Origin: Alphaproteobacteria bacterium
GTDB lineage: Bacteria > Pseudomonadota > Alphaproteobacteria > ATCC43930 > CGMCC-115725
DNA length: 16,561 nucleotides
Direction: 5' to 3'
NCBI GenBank assembly: GCA_030037055.1
Contig: JASHRZ010000252.1
Coordinates: 1-16,561 of the forward strand
Positions 6,265 to 13,526 of the stretch are shown one piece after another. Each line of letters begins with the position of its first letter. The stretch's first letter is position 1. The notes below the pieces were generated by a model. The model worked only from the letters and a program-made list of their open reading frames with translations, did not search any database and had not been told where the DNA came from. Position numbers and translations under genes: made by a program.

Positions 6265-6735
6265 ATGAGCGGCGAGCGTTTCATGCGCCGGGCGATCGCG
6301 CTCTCCTTCGAGCGCATGGAGCAGGGGAATGGCGGCCCCTTCGGCGCCGTCATCGTCAAGGACGGCGTCGTCATCGCCGAAGGCTGGAACCGCGTCACCT
6401 CGACCAACGATCCCACCGCCCATGCCGAGATTGTCGCCATCCGCGCCGCCTGCGCCGCGCTCGGCAGCTTCAGCCTGCGGGAGTGCGAGATCTATGCCAG
6501 CTGCGAGCCCTGTCCGATGTGCCTGGCGGCGATCTATTGGGCGCGGCTCGAGCGCGTCTATTACGCCAACGACCGCGCCGACGCGGCGCGCTTCGGCTTC
6601 GACGACGCCGTCCTCTACCGCGAGATCGCGGCGCCGATTGCGGCGCGCAGCCTGCCGATGATCCGCCTGCTCGCCGTGGAAGCGCGGCTCGCCTTCGAGG
6701 CCTGGGAGAGGAAGCCGGACAAGATCCCCTATTGA
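6265..6735 (+). CDS. guaD: Guanine deaminase (cytidine-deaminase-fold type)
   Basis: The protein is 156 residues, the same length as Bacillus subtilis GuaD, and is alike throughout. It hydrolyses guanine to xanthine and ammonia in the cytoplasm. The zinc site is visible: His53 and proton-shuttle Glu55 in 'NDPTAHAEIVAIR', and Cys83 and Cys86 in 'ASCEPCPMCLAAIYWAR'. 'GNGGPFGAVIVKDGVVIAEG' (21-40) matches the GuaD substrate loop, and the chain ends in Tyr156, as in the Bacillus enzyme, where the C-terminal tail closes the neighbouring active site. The ATG follows GGGAAG at about eight bases. The gene looks intact, while its neighbours on both sides are decayed. A general nucleoside deaminase or tRNA-specific TadA is less likely because of the C-terminal match. 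Confidence 0.88.
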   Translation: MSGERFMRRAIALSFERMEQGNGGPFGAVIVKDGVVIAEGWNRVTSTNDPTAHAEIVAIRAACAALGSFSLRECEIYASCEPCPMCLAAIYWARLERVYYANDRADAARFGFDDAVLYREIAAPIAARSLPMIRLLAVEARLAFEAWERKPDKIPY

Positions 6736-7085
6736 GCCGCGCCCAGCAGGTCGAGCAGCAGCTTCGCGACCACCTCCGTCGCCTGGGCGAGGTCCTCGAG
6801 CCGAAGGTGCCGGTCGGCGCCATGGGCGTTGGCCACGCCGATGCCGTACGGTCCCGCGCCATAGAGCACAGTCGGGATGCCGGCGCCGCGGTAGTGCCGC
6901 GCATCGGTATAGAGCGCCAAGCCGTGCCGCCCGACCGGCGTTCCAAGATGCGACCGGCGTGCCGTATCACCGCCTCGACCAGCCACTCGACCCCGGGCAA
7001 CCGCGCCAGCGGCAGCGCCAGCAGGACGCGGCGGATGGCGCAGCGCGGTTCGGGATGCGCCGCGATCGCCGCCACCAGATTCCAA
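6729..7085 (-). pseudogene. M20-family metallopeptidase, C-terminal remnant with one frameshift
   Basis: On the minus strand, one frame reads 'NLVAAIAAHPEPRCAIRRVL' and continues 'LALPLARLPGVEWLVEAVIRH'. A second frame then reads 'HGLALYTDARHYRGAGIPTV', 'LYGAGPYGIGVANAHGADRH' and 'LRLEDLAQATEVVAKLLLDL'. Together they match the last third of M20 (ArgE/DapE-type) amidohydrolases, including the late His of 'NAHGAD' expected to bind metal. The frame changes around 6944-6950, consistent with a one-base indel. Sequence upstream of 7085 does not continue the family, so the N-terminal catalytic part is lost. The end overlaps the guaD stop tail to tail by seven bases. Family members act on N-acyl or carbamoyl amino acids; the original substrate cannot be told. 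Confidence 0.72.
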
Positions 7086-7244
7086 GCGTTAGCTCGGAGC
7101 CGCGGCGCGTGCCCGCGGCTTCGATGGCGCCAGCATGGGCCTGCCGCGTGCAACGGCAAGGGCGCTTCGCTATCTTGTTCCGGCGCCATGCGGCGGTTTT
7201 GCGCCGCATCCGGAACTAAAAGCACCGCCCGCAGGGAGGCGTTC

Positions 7245-8807
7245 ATGACTGCCGCAATTCCGACCGTTGCCGATGTCACGCGCTACCACGCCAGGACACG
7301 GCCGGACAAGGTGGCGCTGCATTTCGAAGGCGAGAAGATCACCTACGCCGCGCTCGACCGGCGTGCCAACCAGGTGGCGCAAGGGCTGCGCGCGGGGGGC
7401 ATCGTGCGCGGGACGCGGGTCGCCATCCTGGCGAAGAACAGCCCGGCGTTCTTCGAGTTGTGGTTCGGCGCGGCCAAGCTCGGCGCGGTGATCGTGCCGG
7501 TGAATTTCCGCCTGGCGCCGCCTGAAATCGCCTTCGTCGTCAACGACGCGACCGCCGAGCTGCTGTTCGTCGGCGCCGATTTCTACTCCGCGGTCGAGAC
7601 GGTGGCAGGAACGCTGAAGACGGTCCGCACAATCATCGCGCTCGACGGCAACTACCCGGCCCGGCCGGATTACCGCGGCTGGCTCGCGCGGCAGGAGGCG
7701 CAGGACCCGCTTCTGCCGATCGGCGGGCGCGACTGCGCGATCCAGATGTATACCAGCGGCACCACCGGCCATCCCAAGGGCGCGCAGCTCAGCCACGACA
7801 ACCTCTTGGCGCTGCTGCCGCGCGCGCTTGCTCAATGGGGCAACTGGCACGAGGGCGACGTCAATCTGGTCTGCCTGCCGCTCTTCCATATCGGCGGCAG
7901 CGGCTGGGGTCTGGTCGGGCTCTATCGCGGCGTCGAAAACGTGCTGACGCGCGATTTCGATCCGCCGGCGATCCTGCGCATCATCGAGCAGCAGCGCGTC
8001 AGCAAGGCGATCTTCGTGCCGGCGATGATGCTGTTCTTGCTGCAGGCGCCGCAGGCGCGCCATACCGATTTCTCCTCGCTCGAGCTGATCGTCTACGGCG
8101 CCTCGCCGGCGCCGCTTGATCTCATCCGCAGCGCGCTCAAGGGGTTCGGCTGCCAACTTGCCCAGGTCTACGGCCTCACCGAGACCACCGGCGCCATCAC
8201 CTACCTCGGACCCGAGGATCACGGCGAGCATGCGATCGAGCGCATGAAGTCGTGCGGCAGGCCGATGGAGGGCGTCGAGATCAAGGTCGTCGACGCCGCC
8301 GGCAAGGCGCTGGCGCCGCGCGAGGTCGGCGAGATCGTCTGCCGCACGCCGCAGGTGATGTTGGGCTATTGGAATCTCGAGGAGGCGACGCGGCGGGCGA
8401 TCCGCGACGGCTGGTTCCATACTGGCGATGCCGGCTATGTGGACGAGGATGGCTATTTCTACATCTACGACCGGGTCAAGGACATGATCGTCTCGGGCGG
8501 CGAAAACATCTATCCTGCCGAGGTGGAGAGCGCGCTGTTCGGTCATCCCGCCGTCGCCGACGTGGCCGTGATCGGCGTCCCGGACGAACAATGGGGCGAG
8601 GCGGTGAAGGCGGTCGTGGTCAAGCAGCCGGGAGCAGTGGTCGGCGCGGCGGAGCTCATTGACTATGCGCGCGAGCGCATCGCCGGCTACAAGCTGCCGC
8701 GTTCGGTCGACTTCGTCGCGGCGCTGCCGCGCAACGCCGCGGGCAAGATCCTAAAGCGCGAGCTGCGCCGGCCCTATTGGCAGGGCCGCGACCGGCAGGT
8801 GAATTGA
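7245..8807 (+). CDS. Acyl-CoA synthetase (class I adenylate-forming ligase)
   Basis: This 520-residue enzyme activates a carboxylic acid to acyl-AMP and then acyl-CoA in the cytoplasm. Core motifs appear in order: P-loop TSGTTGHPKG (170-179), 'VYGLTETTGAI' (308-318), 'DGWFHTGDAGYVDEDGYFYI' (388-407), hinge YDRVKDMI (408-415) and the catalytic Lys501 in GKILKREL. The length is normal for the fatty-acyl/aromatic acyl-CoA synthetase family. The ATG at 7245 follows AGGGAGG by five bases; the frame is open further upstream, but that part overlaps the M20 remnant and guaD and is not coding. Its stop is four bases before a LigB-type dioxygenase start, so it leads a catabolic operon. The acid used (medium/long-chain or aromatic) cannot be read from the sequence. 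Confidence 0.9.
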   Translation: MTAAIPTVADVTRYHARTRPDKVALHFEGEKITYAALDRRANQVAQGLRAGGIVRGTRVAILAKNSPAFFELWFGAAKLGAVIVPVNFRLAPPEIAFVVNDATAELLFVGADFYSAVETVAGTLKTVRTIIALDGNYPARPDYRGWLARQEAQDPLLPIGGRDCAIQMYTSGTTGHPKGAQLSHDNLLALLPRALAQWGNWHEGDVNLVCLPLFHIGGSGWGLVGLYRGVENVLTRDFDPPAILRIIEQQRVSKAIFVPAMMLFLLQAPQARHTDFSSLELIVYGASPAPLDLIRSALKGFGCQLAQVYGLTETTGAITYLGPEDHGEHAIERMKSCGRPMEGVEIKVVDAAGKALAPREVGEIVCRTPQVMLGYWNLEEATRRAIRDGWFHTGDAGYVDEDGYFYIYDRVKDMIVSGGENIYPAEVESALFGHPAVADVAVIGVPDEQWGEAVKAVVVKQPGAVVGAAELIDYARERIAGYKLPRSVDFVAALPRNAAGKILKRELRRPYWQGRDRQVN

Positions 8808-8811
8808 GGCG

Positions 8812-9663
8812 ATGGCCGAGATCGTCTATGCCGCGGGTCTGCCGCACGCACCGACTCTGGTCGGTCTCTTCGACCGGGCGCCGGCCGGGACGCAGCAGGC
8901 GGTGCGGGCGATCTATGACGGGCTGGCCGAGGCGCTCGAACGGGCGCGGCCCGACCTCCTCATCGTCTTCGCCAACGACCACCTCACCAACAGCCGCATC
9001 CGGGCATATCCCGATTTTCTCATTGGCATGGCGGCCGAGCATCGCGGCCCCTTCGAGTGGTTCAAGCCGTGGATCGGCTGCCGCAACTATGCCGTCAAGG
9101 GCGCGCCGGCGGCGGCCGAGGCACTGTTCCGCGGCATGACGCGGCGCGGCATCCGCATGAACGCGGAACGCGCCAATCTCAAATTCGACGACAACATCTC
9201 GGTTCCGACGGTGCTGATGGATCTTGACAGGCGCGGCATTCCGCTGGTGCCGGTCATGCAGAACTGCACCGTGCCGCCCTATCCCGATCAGGAGCGCTGT
9301 TATTTCGTCGGCGAGGCGCTTGGCGATTTCATCGCGCGCGACCTGCCCGCCGAACTGCGCGTCGGCCTCATCGGCTCCGGCGGCTTGAGCCATGAGCCGG
9401 GCGGCGCACGCTATTACGCCATCGACGAGGGCTTCGACCACTGGTTCCTCGATCTCTGCTGCGCCGGCGATCACCGGCGCCTGCGCGAGGAGCTGACCAT
9501 CGAGCGGATGGAGGCGGCGGGATCGGGCGGCACCAGCGAGCTGCTCGCCTGGGTGGTCGTCATGGGCGCCATCGGCGAGCGCGCCGGCCATTGCCTCGGC
9601 TATGTCGCCCACCGGGAATTCCGCGCAGGCATCGGCGCGGTCGCCTGGGAGATGGGAGGTTGA
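8812..9663 (+). CDS. LigB-type extradiol ring-cleavage dioxygenase, catalytic subunit
   Basis: This 283-residue protein belongs to the class III extradiol dioxygenases (protocatechuate 4,5-dioxygenase beta family). Iron ligands and base are in the expected places: His12 in 'GLPHAPTL', His57 in 'FANDHLTN', His194 in 'GGLSHEPGG' and Glu243 in GGTSELLAW. The reference LigB uses His12, His61, Glu242 and base His195, nearly the same spacing. It would open a catechol-type ring next to the hydroxyls using Fe(II) and O2. It starts four bases after the acyl-CoA synthetase stop with TTGAGG as ribosome site, and its stop nearly abuts the LigA-type gene. Substrate could be protocatechuate, gallate or another substituted catechol. 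Confidence 0.85.
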   Translation: MAEIVYAAGLPHAPTLVGLFDRAPAGTQQAVRAIYDGLAEALERARPDLLIVFANDHLTNSRIRAYPDFLIGMAAEHRGPFEWFKPWIGCRNYAVKGAPAAAEALFRGMTRRGIRMNAERANLKFDDNISVPTVLMDLDRRGIPLVPVMQNCTVPPYPDQERCYFVGEALGDFIARDLPAELRVGLIGSGGLSHEPGGARYYAIDEGFDHWFLDLCCAGDHRRLREELTIERMEAAGSGGTSELLAWVVVMGAIGERAGHCLGYVAHREFRAGIGAVAWEMGG

Positions 9664-9664
9664 G

Positions 9665-9967
9665 ATGGGCCTCTTCGACAACTTCGACCCAACCTTGGCC
9701 GGACACGATCTCGTCCAGGATCTGAAATGGGATGCGGCGCTGCGCCAGGTATTCGCGCGCGACGAGGCCGCGGTGCTCGACCGCTATGCCTTGCGGCCCG
9801 CGGAGCGCAGGGCGATCGAGGAGCGCGATTTCCGAGCGCTCTACGATCTCGGCTTCCACCCCTATCTCGGCGGCCAGCTGGCGCGGCTGATCTACGGCAA
9901 CGACGCCGCCGGCGGCGCCATCCTCGCGGTCGACAAGCTCGTGCAGTCGCTGCAACGGAAATCATGA
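9665..9967 (+). CDS. LigA-type small subunit of extradiol dioxygenase
   Basis: This 100-residue protein fits the LigA domain. 'LRQVFARDEAAVLDRYALRP' (about 27-46), 'RALYDLGFHPYLGGQLARL' and the short tail match the alpha subunit of protocatechuate 4,5-dioxygenase, which caps the LigB active site. The ATG at 9665 lies one base after the LigB stop (TGA-G-ATG), so translational coupling is likely; the upstream GGGAGG at 9654-9659 serves as its ribosome site. A start at 9602 would overlap LigB and has no support. Gene order here is B then A, the reverse of the Sphingobium ligAB operon. The two should form one dioxygenase. Confidence 0.82.
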   Translation: MGLFDNFDPTLAGHDLVQDLKWDAALRQVFARDEAAVLDRYALRPAERRAIEERDFRALYDLGFHPYLGGQLARLIYGNDAAGGAILAVDKLVQSLQRKS

Positions 9968-10133
9968 GCAACAGGAGAGGCGGGGGATCGGCGTCATCAG
10001 CGAGCTTTTCGAGCGCGACCTCCCCCTGCGCGCCGACGTCAAGGAAGTGCTGATGGCGAACGACGCGATCACTGCATCCCGTTTCGACCTGGTGCCGCAA
10101 GGCGAGGGAAAGATCCCCTTCTTCGATGCCTGA
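9968..10133 (+). pseudogene. Short C-terminal gene remnant between LigA and PcaB-like genes
   Basis: One frame reads about 50 residues with coding character, containing 'GIGVISELFERDLPLRADVK' and ending 'FDLVPQGEGKIPFFDA' at a TGA (10131-10133). It has no start of its own: the only nearby ATG (9964, overlapping the LigA stop) is in a different frame, with a GGGGG run (9982-9986) between. It therefore looks like the tail of a gene whose front has been deleted. I do not recognise the family. The alternative, that it is non-coding spacer, cannot be excluded. Confidence 0.4.
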
Positions 10134-10151
10134 CGCGCGGAGATCGGCGAG

Positions 10152-11519
10152 ATGAGCGTCAGCCCCGCGGAGTCCACGGTCTTCGGCGGCCTCTTCGGGA
10201 GCGACGCGATGCGCGCCGTGTTCTCCGAGCAGGGCTTCGTGCAGAAGATGCTCGAGGTCGAGGCGGCGTTGGCGCGGGTCGAGGCGCGGCTCGGCATCAT
10301 CCCGCCGGACGCGGCGCTGGCGATCACCGAAGCGGCGAAGGTGGAGCGCGTCTCGCTCGCCGAGATCGGCGCCAGCACGCGCAACGTGGGATATCCTGTC
10401 GTGGCGCTGGTGAAGGCGCTTGGCCGCGCCGCCGGCGGCGACGCGCAGCGCTACGTCCATTGGGGCGCCACCACGCAGGACATCATGGACAGCGCGCTGG
10501 TGCTGCAGATGCGCGAAGGGCTGGCGCTGGTCGAGGCACGGCTCGAGGCGATCATCGCCGCGCTCGCCGAGCAGGCGCGCCGGCACCGCCGCACCGTAAT
10601 GGCCGGGCGCACCCATCTCCAGCAGGCGCTACCCATCACCTTCGGCTACAAATGCGCCGTCTGGCTCTCGCCGCTCGTCGATCACCGGACGCGGCTCGCC
10701 GAGGTGCGGTGCCGCGCGCTTACCGTGCAGTTCGGCGGGGCGGTGGGCACGCTCGCCTCGCTCGGCGGCAAGGGCCGCGCCGTGACCGAAGGGCTTGCGG
10801 CCGAGCTCGGCCTCGCTGCGCCCGACGCGCCCTGGCACGTCAGTCGCGAGCGCGTCGTCGAGGTGGCCTCGCTGCTCGGCATGCTCTGCGGCAACCTCGC
10901 CAAGATCGCCACCGACGTCATGCTGCTGACGCAGAGCGAAGTGGGCGAGGCGTTCGAGCCGCATCAGCCCGGCCGCGGCGGCTCCAGCACCATGCCGCAG
11001 AAGCGCAACCCGATCGCCAGCGAATACATCCTCGCCGCCGCGCGCGGCGTGCATGCGCTGGTGCCGATCATGCTGTCGGCCATGGCGCAGGACCATGAGC
11101 GCGCCACCGGGCCTTGGCAAAGCGAATGGCTCGCCATGCCGCAGATCTTCGTGCTGACCGCCGGAGCGCTGGAGCATGCGGTGGCGCTGGCCAGCGGGCT
11201 CACCGTCGACGCGGCGCGGATGCGGCGCGGGCTCGACCTCCGGGAGGGGCTGATCATGGCCGAGGCGGTGATGATGGCGCTCGCCGAGAAGATCGGCCGC
11301 GACGCCGCCCATCATGCGGTGCAGCAGGCCTGCGACCGCGCGATCGAGCAGCGGCGGCCGCTGGTGGAGGTGCTGGCCGAGGACGGCGCCGTGACCCCCT
11401 ATTTCGACGGCGTGGCGTTGGAGCGGCTCGCGGACCCCGCGAGCTATCTCGGGGAGACCGAGGGGGTCATCGATCGCGTGCTGGCGCGGGCCGGCGCCGC
11501 GGGTCCTATCGCCGGTTGA
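10152..11519 (+). CDS. 3-carboxy-cis,cis-muconate cycloisomerase-like lyase (fumarase/ASL superfamily)
   Basis: The protein is 455 residues, a normal length for PcaB. The superfamily signature GSSTMPQKRNP is at 277-287, carrying the flexible-loop catalytic Ser. 'HWGATTQDIMDSALVLQMRE' (103-122) and 'AGRTHLQQALPITFGYK' (151-167) are typical of PcaB and adenylosuccinate lyase. The PcaB-like wording 'DHERATGPWQSEWLAMPQIF' (314-333) favours 3-carboxymuconate cycloisomerase over adenylosuccinate or argininosuccinate lyase. PcaB converts 3-carboxy-cis,cis-muconate to 4-carboxymuconolactone in ortho cleavage of protocatechuate. Here it follows a meta-cleavage dioxygenase, so its substrate may differ. 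The ATG has GGAG upstream at a longish distance. Its end overlaps a small minus-strand gene by 14 bases. Confidence 0.78.
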   Translation: MSVSPAESTVFGGLFGSDAMRAVFSEQGFVQKMLEVEAALARVEARLGIIPPDAALAITEAAKVERVSLAEIGASTRNVGYPVVALVKALGRAAGGDAQRYVHWGATTQDIMDSALVLQMREGLALVEARLEAIIAALAEQARRHRRTVMAGRTHLQQALPITFGYKCAVWLSPLVDHRTRLAEVRCRALTVQFGGAVGTLASLGGKGRAVTEGLAAELGLAAPDAPWHVSRERVVEVASLLGMLCGNLAKIATDVMLLTQSEVGEAFEPHQPGRGGSSTMPQKRNPIASEYILAAARGVHALVPIMLSAMAQDHERATGPWQSEWLAMPQIFVLTAGALEHAVALASGLTVDAARMRRGLDLREGLIMAEAVMMALAEKIGRDAAHHAVQQACDRAIEQRRPLVEVLAEDGAVTPYFDGVALERLADPASYLGETEGVIDRVLARAGAAGPIAG

Positions 11520-11793
11520 GCACGCCGAGGAGGCCGCCGAGCGTCGGCGGCGGCCGTCTGGTCCATTGCCTGCGGCGGGCGATCGCCGGCGCGCTGGAGG
11601 CGATGGTCTCGCGTATGGCGAGATCGAGCCCGTCGAAGCTCTCGCACGCTTGGTCATAGGCGGGTTTGCTGCGCTCGCGCAGCAGCCGCTGTAGGCTCGC
11701 CACCACCGGCGCGTCACGGCCGAGCTGGCGCACCGTGGCGGTCGCCAGCACCGCGACCGCCTTCGCGTCTTCCCTGTCGAGCCAATCAGCCAA
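11506..11793 (-). CDS. Small hypothetical protein with TTG start
   Basis: This 95-residue protein begins MADWLDREDAKAVAVLATAT. Its start codon is TTG (11793-11791), preceded by AAAGGAGAGG, a strong ribosome-binding site, which is the main argument that it is real. The first two thirds look helical and charged; the tail is Arg/Pro-rich ('ARRRQWTRRPPPTLGG'). No signal peptide or membrane segment is seen. It is divergent from the MarR regulator and convergent with the PcaB-like gene, whose end it overlaps. I do not recognise the family. The spacer towards marR (148 bp) probably holds promoters for both directions. Confidence 0.6.
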   Translation of the reverse strand: MADWLDREDAKAVAVLATATVRQLGRDAPVVASLQRLLRERSKPAYDQACESFDGLDLAIRETIASSAPAIARRRQWTRRPPPTLGGLLGVLNRR

Positions 11794-11890
11794 TGTCCTC
11801 TCCTTTGCGCCCCCGAGGCTAGCGCGCGAGCGTTAAGAAAATACTCGCCATCCCTTGCCGGTAGCGGGGCCCGCGCATTTTGCAGGGCTC

Positions 11891-11917
11891 TTGTTCGAAA
11901 ATGGCCTTGCTTATAAT
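11891..11917 (+). promoter_or_regulatory. Promoter of the marR-emrAB operon
   Basis: A perfect -10 hexamer TATAAT at 11912-11917 stands out in this GC-rich window. TTGTTC (11891-11896) is a possible -35 with a short 15-bp spacer. Transcription would begin around 11924. The -10 box lies inside the palindromic operator, so a bound MarR protein would block polymerase. Confidence 0.55.
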
Positions 11918-11931
11918 AAGCAGGCTTATTA
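11909..11931. promoter_or_regulatory. MarR operator: two overlapping palindromes
   Basis: GCTTAT-A-ATAAGC (11909-11921) is a perfect dyad, and TAATAAGC-AG-GCTTATTA (11914-11931) is a second perfect dyad that shares its middle arm. The result is three alternating half-sites GCTTAT/ATAAGC. They cover the -10 element and probable start point, 11 bases before the marR ATG. Autorepression by the adjacent MarR protein is the natural reading and is typical of marR-emrAB operons. Confidence 0.7.
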
Positions 11932-11941
11932 CATAGGCGAC

Positions 11942-12430
11942 ATGACCCAATCTTCTCGCCACCGCAGCTTCGGCTTTCTGCTCCACGACATCGCCCGGCT
12001 CCTGCGCAAGCGCTACGAGCAGCGGGCCCGCCCGGTCGGCCTTACCCGGGCGCAATGGCAGGCGCTGACGCATCTGCAGCGGCATGAGGGCATCAACCAG
12101 TCGGGCCTTGCCGAGCTGCTGGAGCTCGAGCCGATCACCCTTGCCCGGCTCATCGACCGCATGGAGGAGGCGGGGTTGGTGCGGCGCCGCGACGATCCCG
12201 CCGACCGCCGCGCCCATCGCCTTTATCTCACCGCGCGCGCCCGGCCGATGCTGGAGCAATGCCGGGCGCTCGGCGACGCGCTACGCGCCGAGGCCTTCGC
12301 CGGCATCGCCGATGACGAGCGGGAGCGTCTCGTCGATCTCTTGGTCCGCGTGCGCGCCAATTTGTCCGACCGGCGCGGCGCCGAGGATGCAGCGACACGA
12401 CAACCGGACATAACGGAGACGGCAGCATGA
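11942..12430 (+). CDS. MarR-family transcriptional regulator
   Basis: This 162-residue regulator has the MarR winged-helix domain. Helix-turn-helix residues run through 'INQSGLAELLELEPITLARL' (51-70) and 'IDRMEEAGLVRRRDDPADRR' (71-90), followed by the wing strand 'AHRLYLT'. N- and C-terminal helices form the dimer interface. Such proteins repress efflux genes and let go when a phenolic or other toxic ligand binds. The ATG at 11942 is chosen because the homologous region begins there and the palindromic operator lies just upstream; an upstream in-frame ATG (11855) would place the operator inside the gene. Its stop overlaps the adaptor start (ATGA), indicating one operon and coupled translation. 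Confidence 0.9.
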   Translation: MTQSSRHRSFGFLLHDIARLLRKRYEQRARPVGLTRAQWQALTHLQRHEGINQSGLAELLELEPITLARLIDRMEEAGLVRRRDDPADRRAHRLYLTARARPMLEQCRALGDALRAEAFAGIADDERERLVDLLVRVRANLSDRRGAEDAATRQPDITETAA

Positions 12431-13518
12431 GCGCGACGGCCACCGACATGATCCGCGAGCGCACGGCAATCCGGCGGGGCTGGACGCGCGCGCTGCGCCT
12501 CCTGCTGATGCTCGCGCTGCCGCTGGCGGCGGCGATCGCCGGCGGCGGGTGGTATCTCGCCGGCGGGCGTTATGTCTCCACCGACGACGCCTATGTCCAA
12601 GCTGACACGGTAACGGTCAGCAGCGACGTCTCAGGCCGCGTCGTCGCGGTCGAGGTGCGCAACAACCAGCATGTGACGGCAGGACAGGTGCTCATCCGCC
12701 TCGACGACCGACCTTACCGAGCCGCGCTCGACCAGGCCGAGGCGCAGCTCGCCAACGCCCGGCTGCAGATCGAGGGGCTGCGCGCGACCTACCGCCAGCA
12801 TCAGGCCGATCTCGCCGCGGCGCAGGACACGCTCGCCTATCAGCAGCGCGAATACGACCGGCAGAAAACGCTGCTCGCCGCGCATGTGACCTCGCAATCG
12901 GCCTTCGACCAGGCGCAGAACCGCCTGGTCACGGCGCGCCAGCAGGTCGCCAGCATCGAGCAGCAGATCGCCAATGTGCTGGCGAGCCTTGGCGGCAACG
13001 CCGATATCCCGACCGACGAGCATCCCCTGGTGCGCCAGGCTGAGGCGCAGCTCGACCAAGCGCACCTCAATCTCGGCTACACCGTCATCACCGCTCCGGC
13101 CAGCGGCATCGTCACCAATGTCGACAAGCTGCCGGTCGGCAACTATCTCGCGGCCTCGACCCCCGCCTTCTCGCTGGTGGAGACCGACCAGCCCTGGGTC
13201 GAGGCGAATTTCAAGGAAACCGATCTCGCCCATATGAAGCCCGGCGACGAGGCGACGGTCACCGTCGACGCCTATCCCGGCGTGGTCTTCAAGGCGCGGG
13301 TGGCAAGCCTCAGCCCCGGCACCGGCGCGCAATTCTCGGTGCTGCCGCCGCAGAACGCGACCGGCAATTGGGTCAAGGTGGTGCAGCGCCTGCCGGTGCG
13401 GCTGGAGGTTGAGAATGCCGGCCCCGGCCAGACGCTGCGCGCCGGGATGAGCGCCGATGTCGAGGTCGACACGCGCTATCAAAGCGGGCTCGCGCGCCGG
13501 CTGGCGTCCATCTTCTGA
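12427..13518 (+). CDS. emrA: EmrA/HlyD-type membrane fusion protein
   Basis: This 363-residue periplasmic adaptor is anchored by one N-terminal membrane segment (about 23-45). 'GGRYVSTDDAYVQADTVTVS' (46-65) is the classic EmrA entry, followed by a lipoyl half with 'VSGRVVAVEVRNNQHVTAGQ'. A long alpha-helical hairpin (about 97-200) is followed by the second lipoyl half around 'LGYTVITAPASGIVTNVDKL' and a beta-barrel. The family links an inner-membrane pump to an outer-membrane TolC-type channel. It is translationally coupled to marR and lies eight bases before the EmrB-type exporter. No outer-membrane channel gene is in the window. The specific name follows family likeness to EmrA; substrate unknown. 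Confidence 0.85.
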   Translation: MSATATDMIRERTAIRRGWTRALRLLLMLALPLAAAIAGGGWYLAGGRYVSTDDAYVQADTVTVSSDVSGRVVAVEVRNNQHVTAGQVLIRLDDRPYRAALDQAEAQLANARLQIEGLRATYRQHQADLAAAQDTLAYQQREYDRQKTLLAAHVTSQSAFDQAQNRLVTARQQVASIEQQIANVLASLGGNADIPTDEHPLVRQAEAQLDQAHLNLGYTVITAPASGIVTNVDKLPVGNYLAASTPAFSLVETDQPWVEANFKETDLAHMKPGDEATVTVDAYPGVVFKARVASLSPGTGAQFSVLPPQNATGNWVKVVQRLPVRLEVENAGPGQTLRAGMSADVEVDTRYQSGLARRLASIF

Positions 13519-13526
13519 GAGCAAAA

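Noticed and set aside
6483..7244. Long upstream extension of the acyl-CoA synthetase frame (254 extra codons)
   Set aside because: It overlaps guaD and the M20 remnant in other frames, has no family content, and the ATG at 7245 has a strong ribosome site and begins the recognisable enzyme.
8656..9681. 341-codon minus-strand frame opposite the LigB-type gene
   Set aside because: No recognisable content, while the plus strand has all iron ligands in place.
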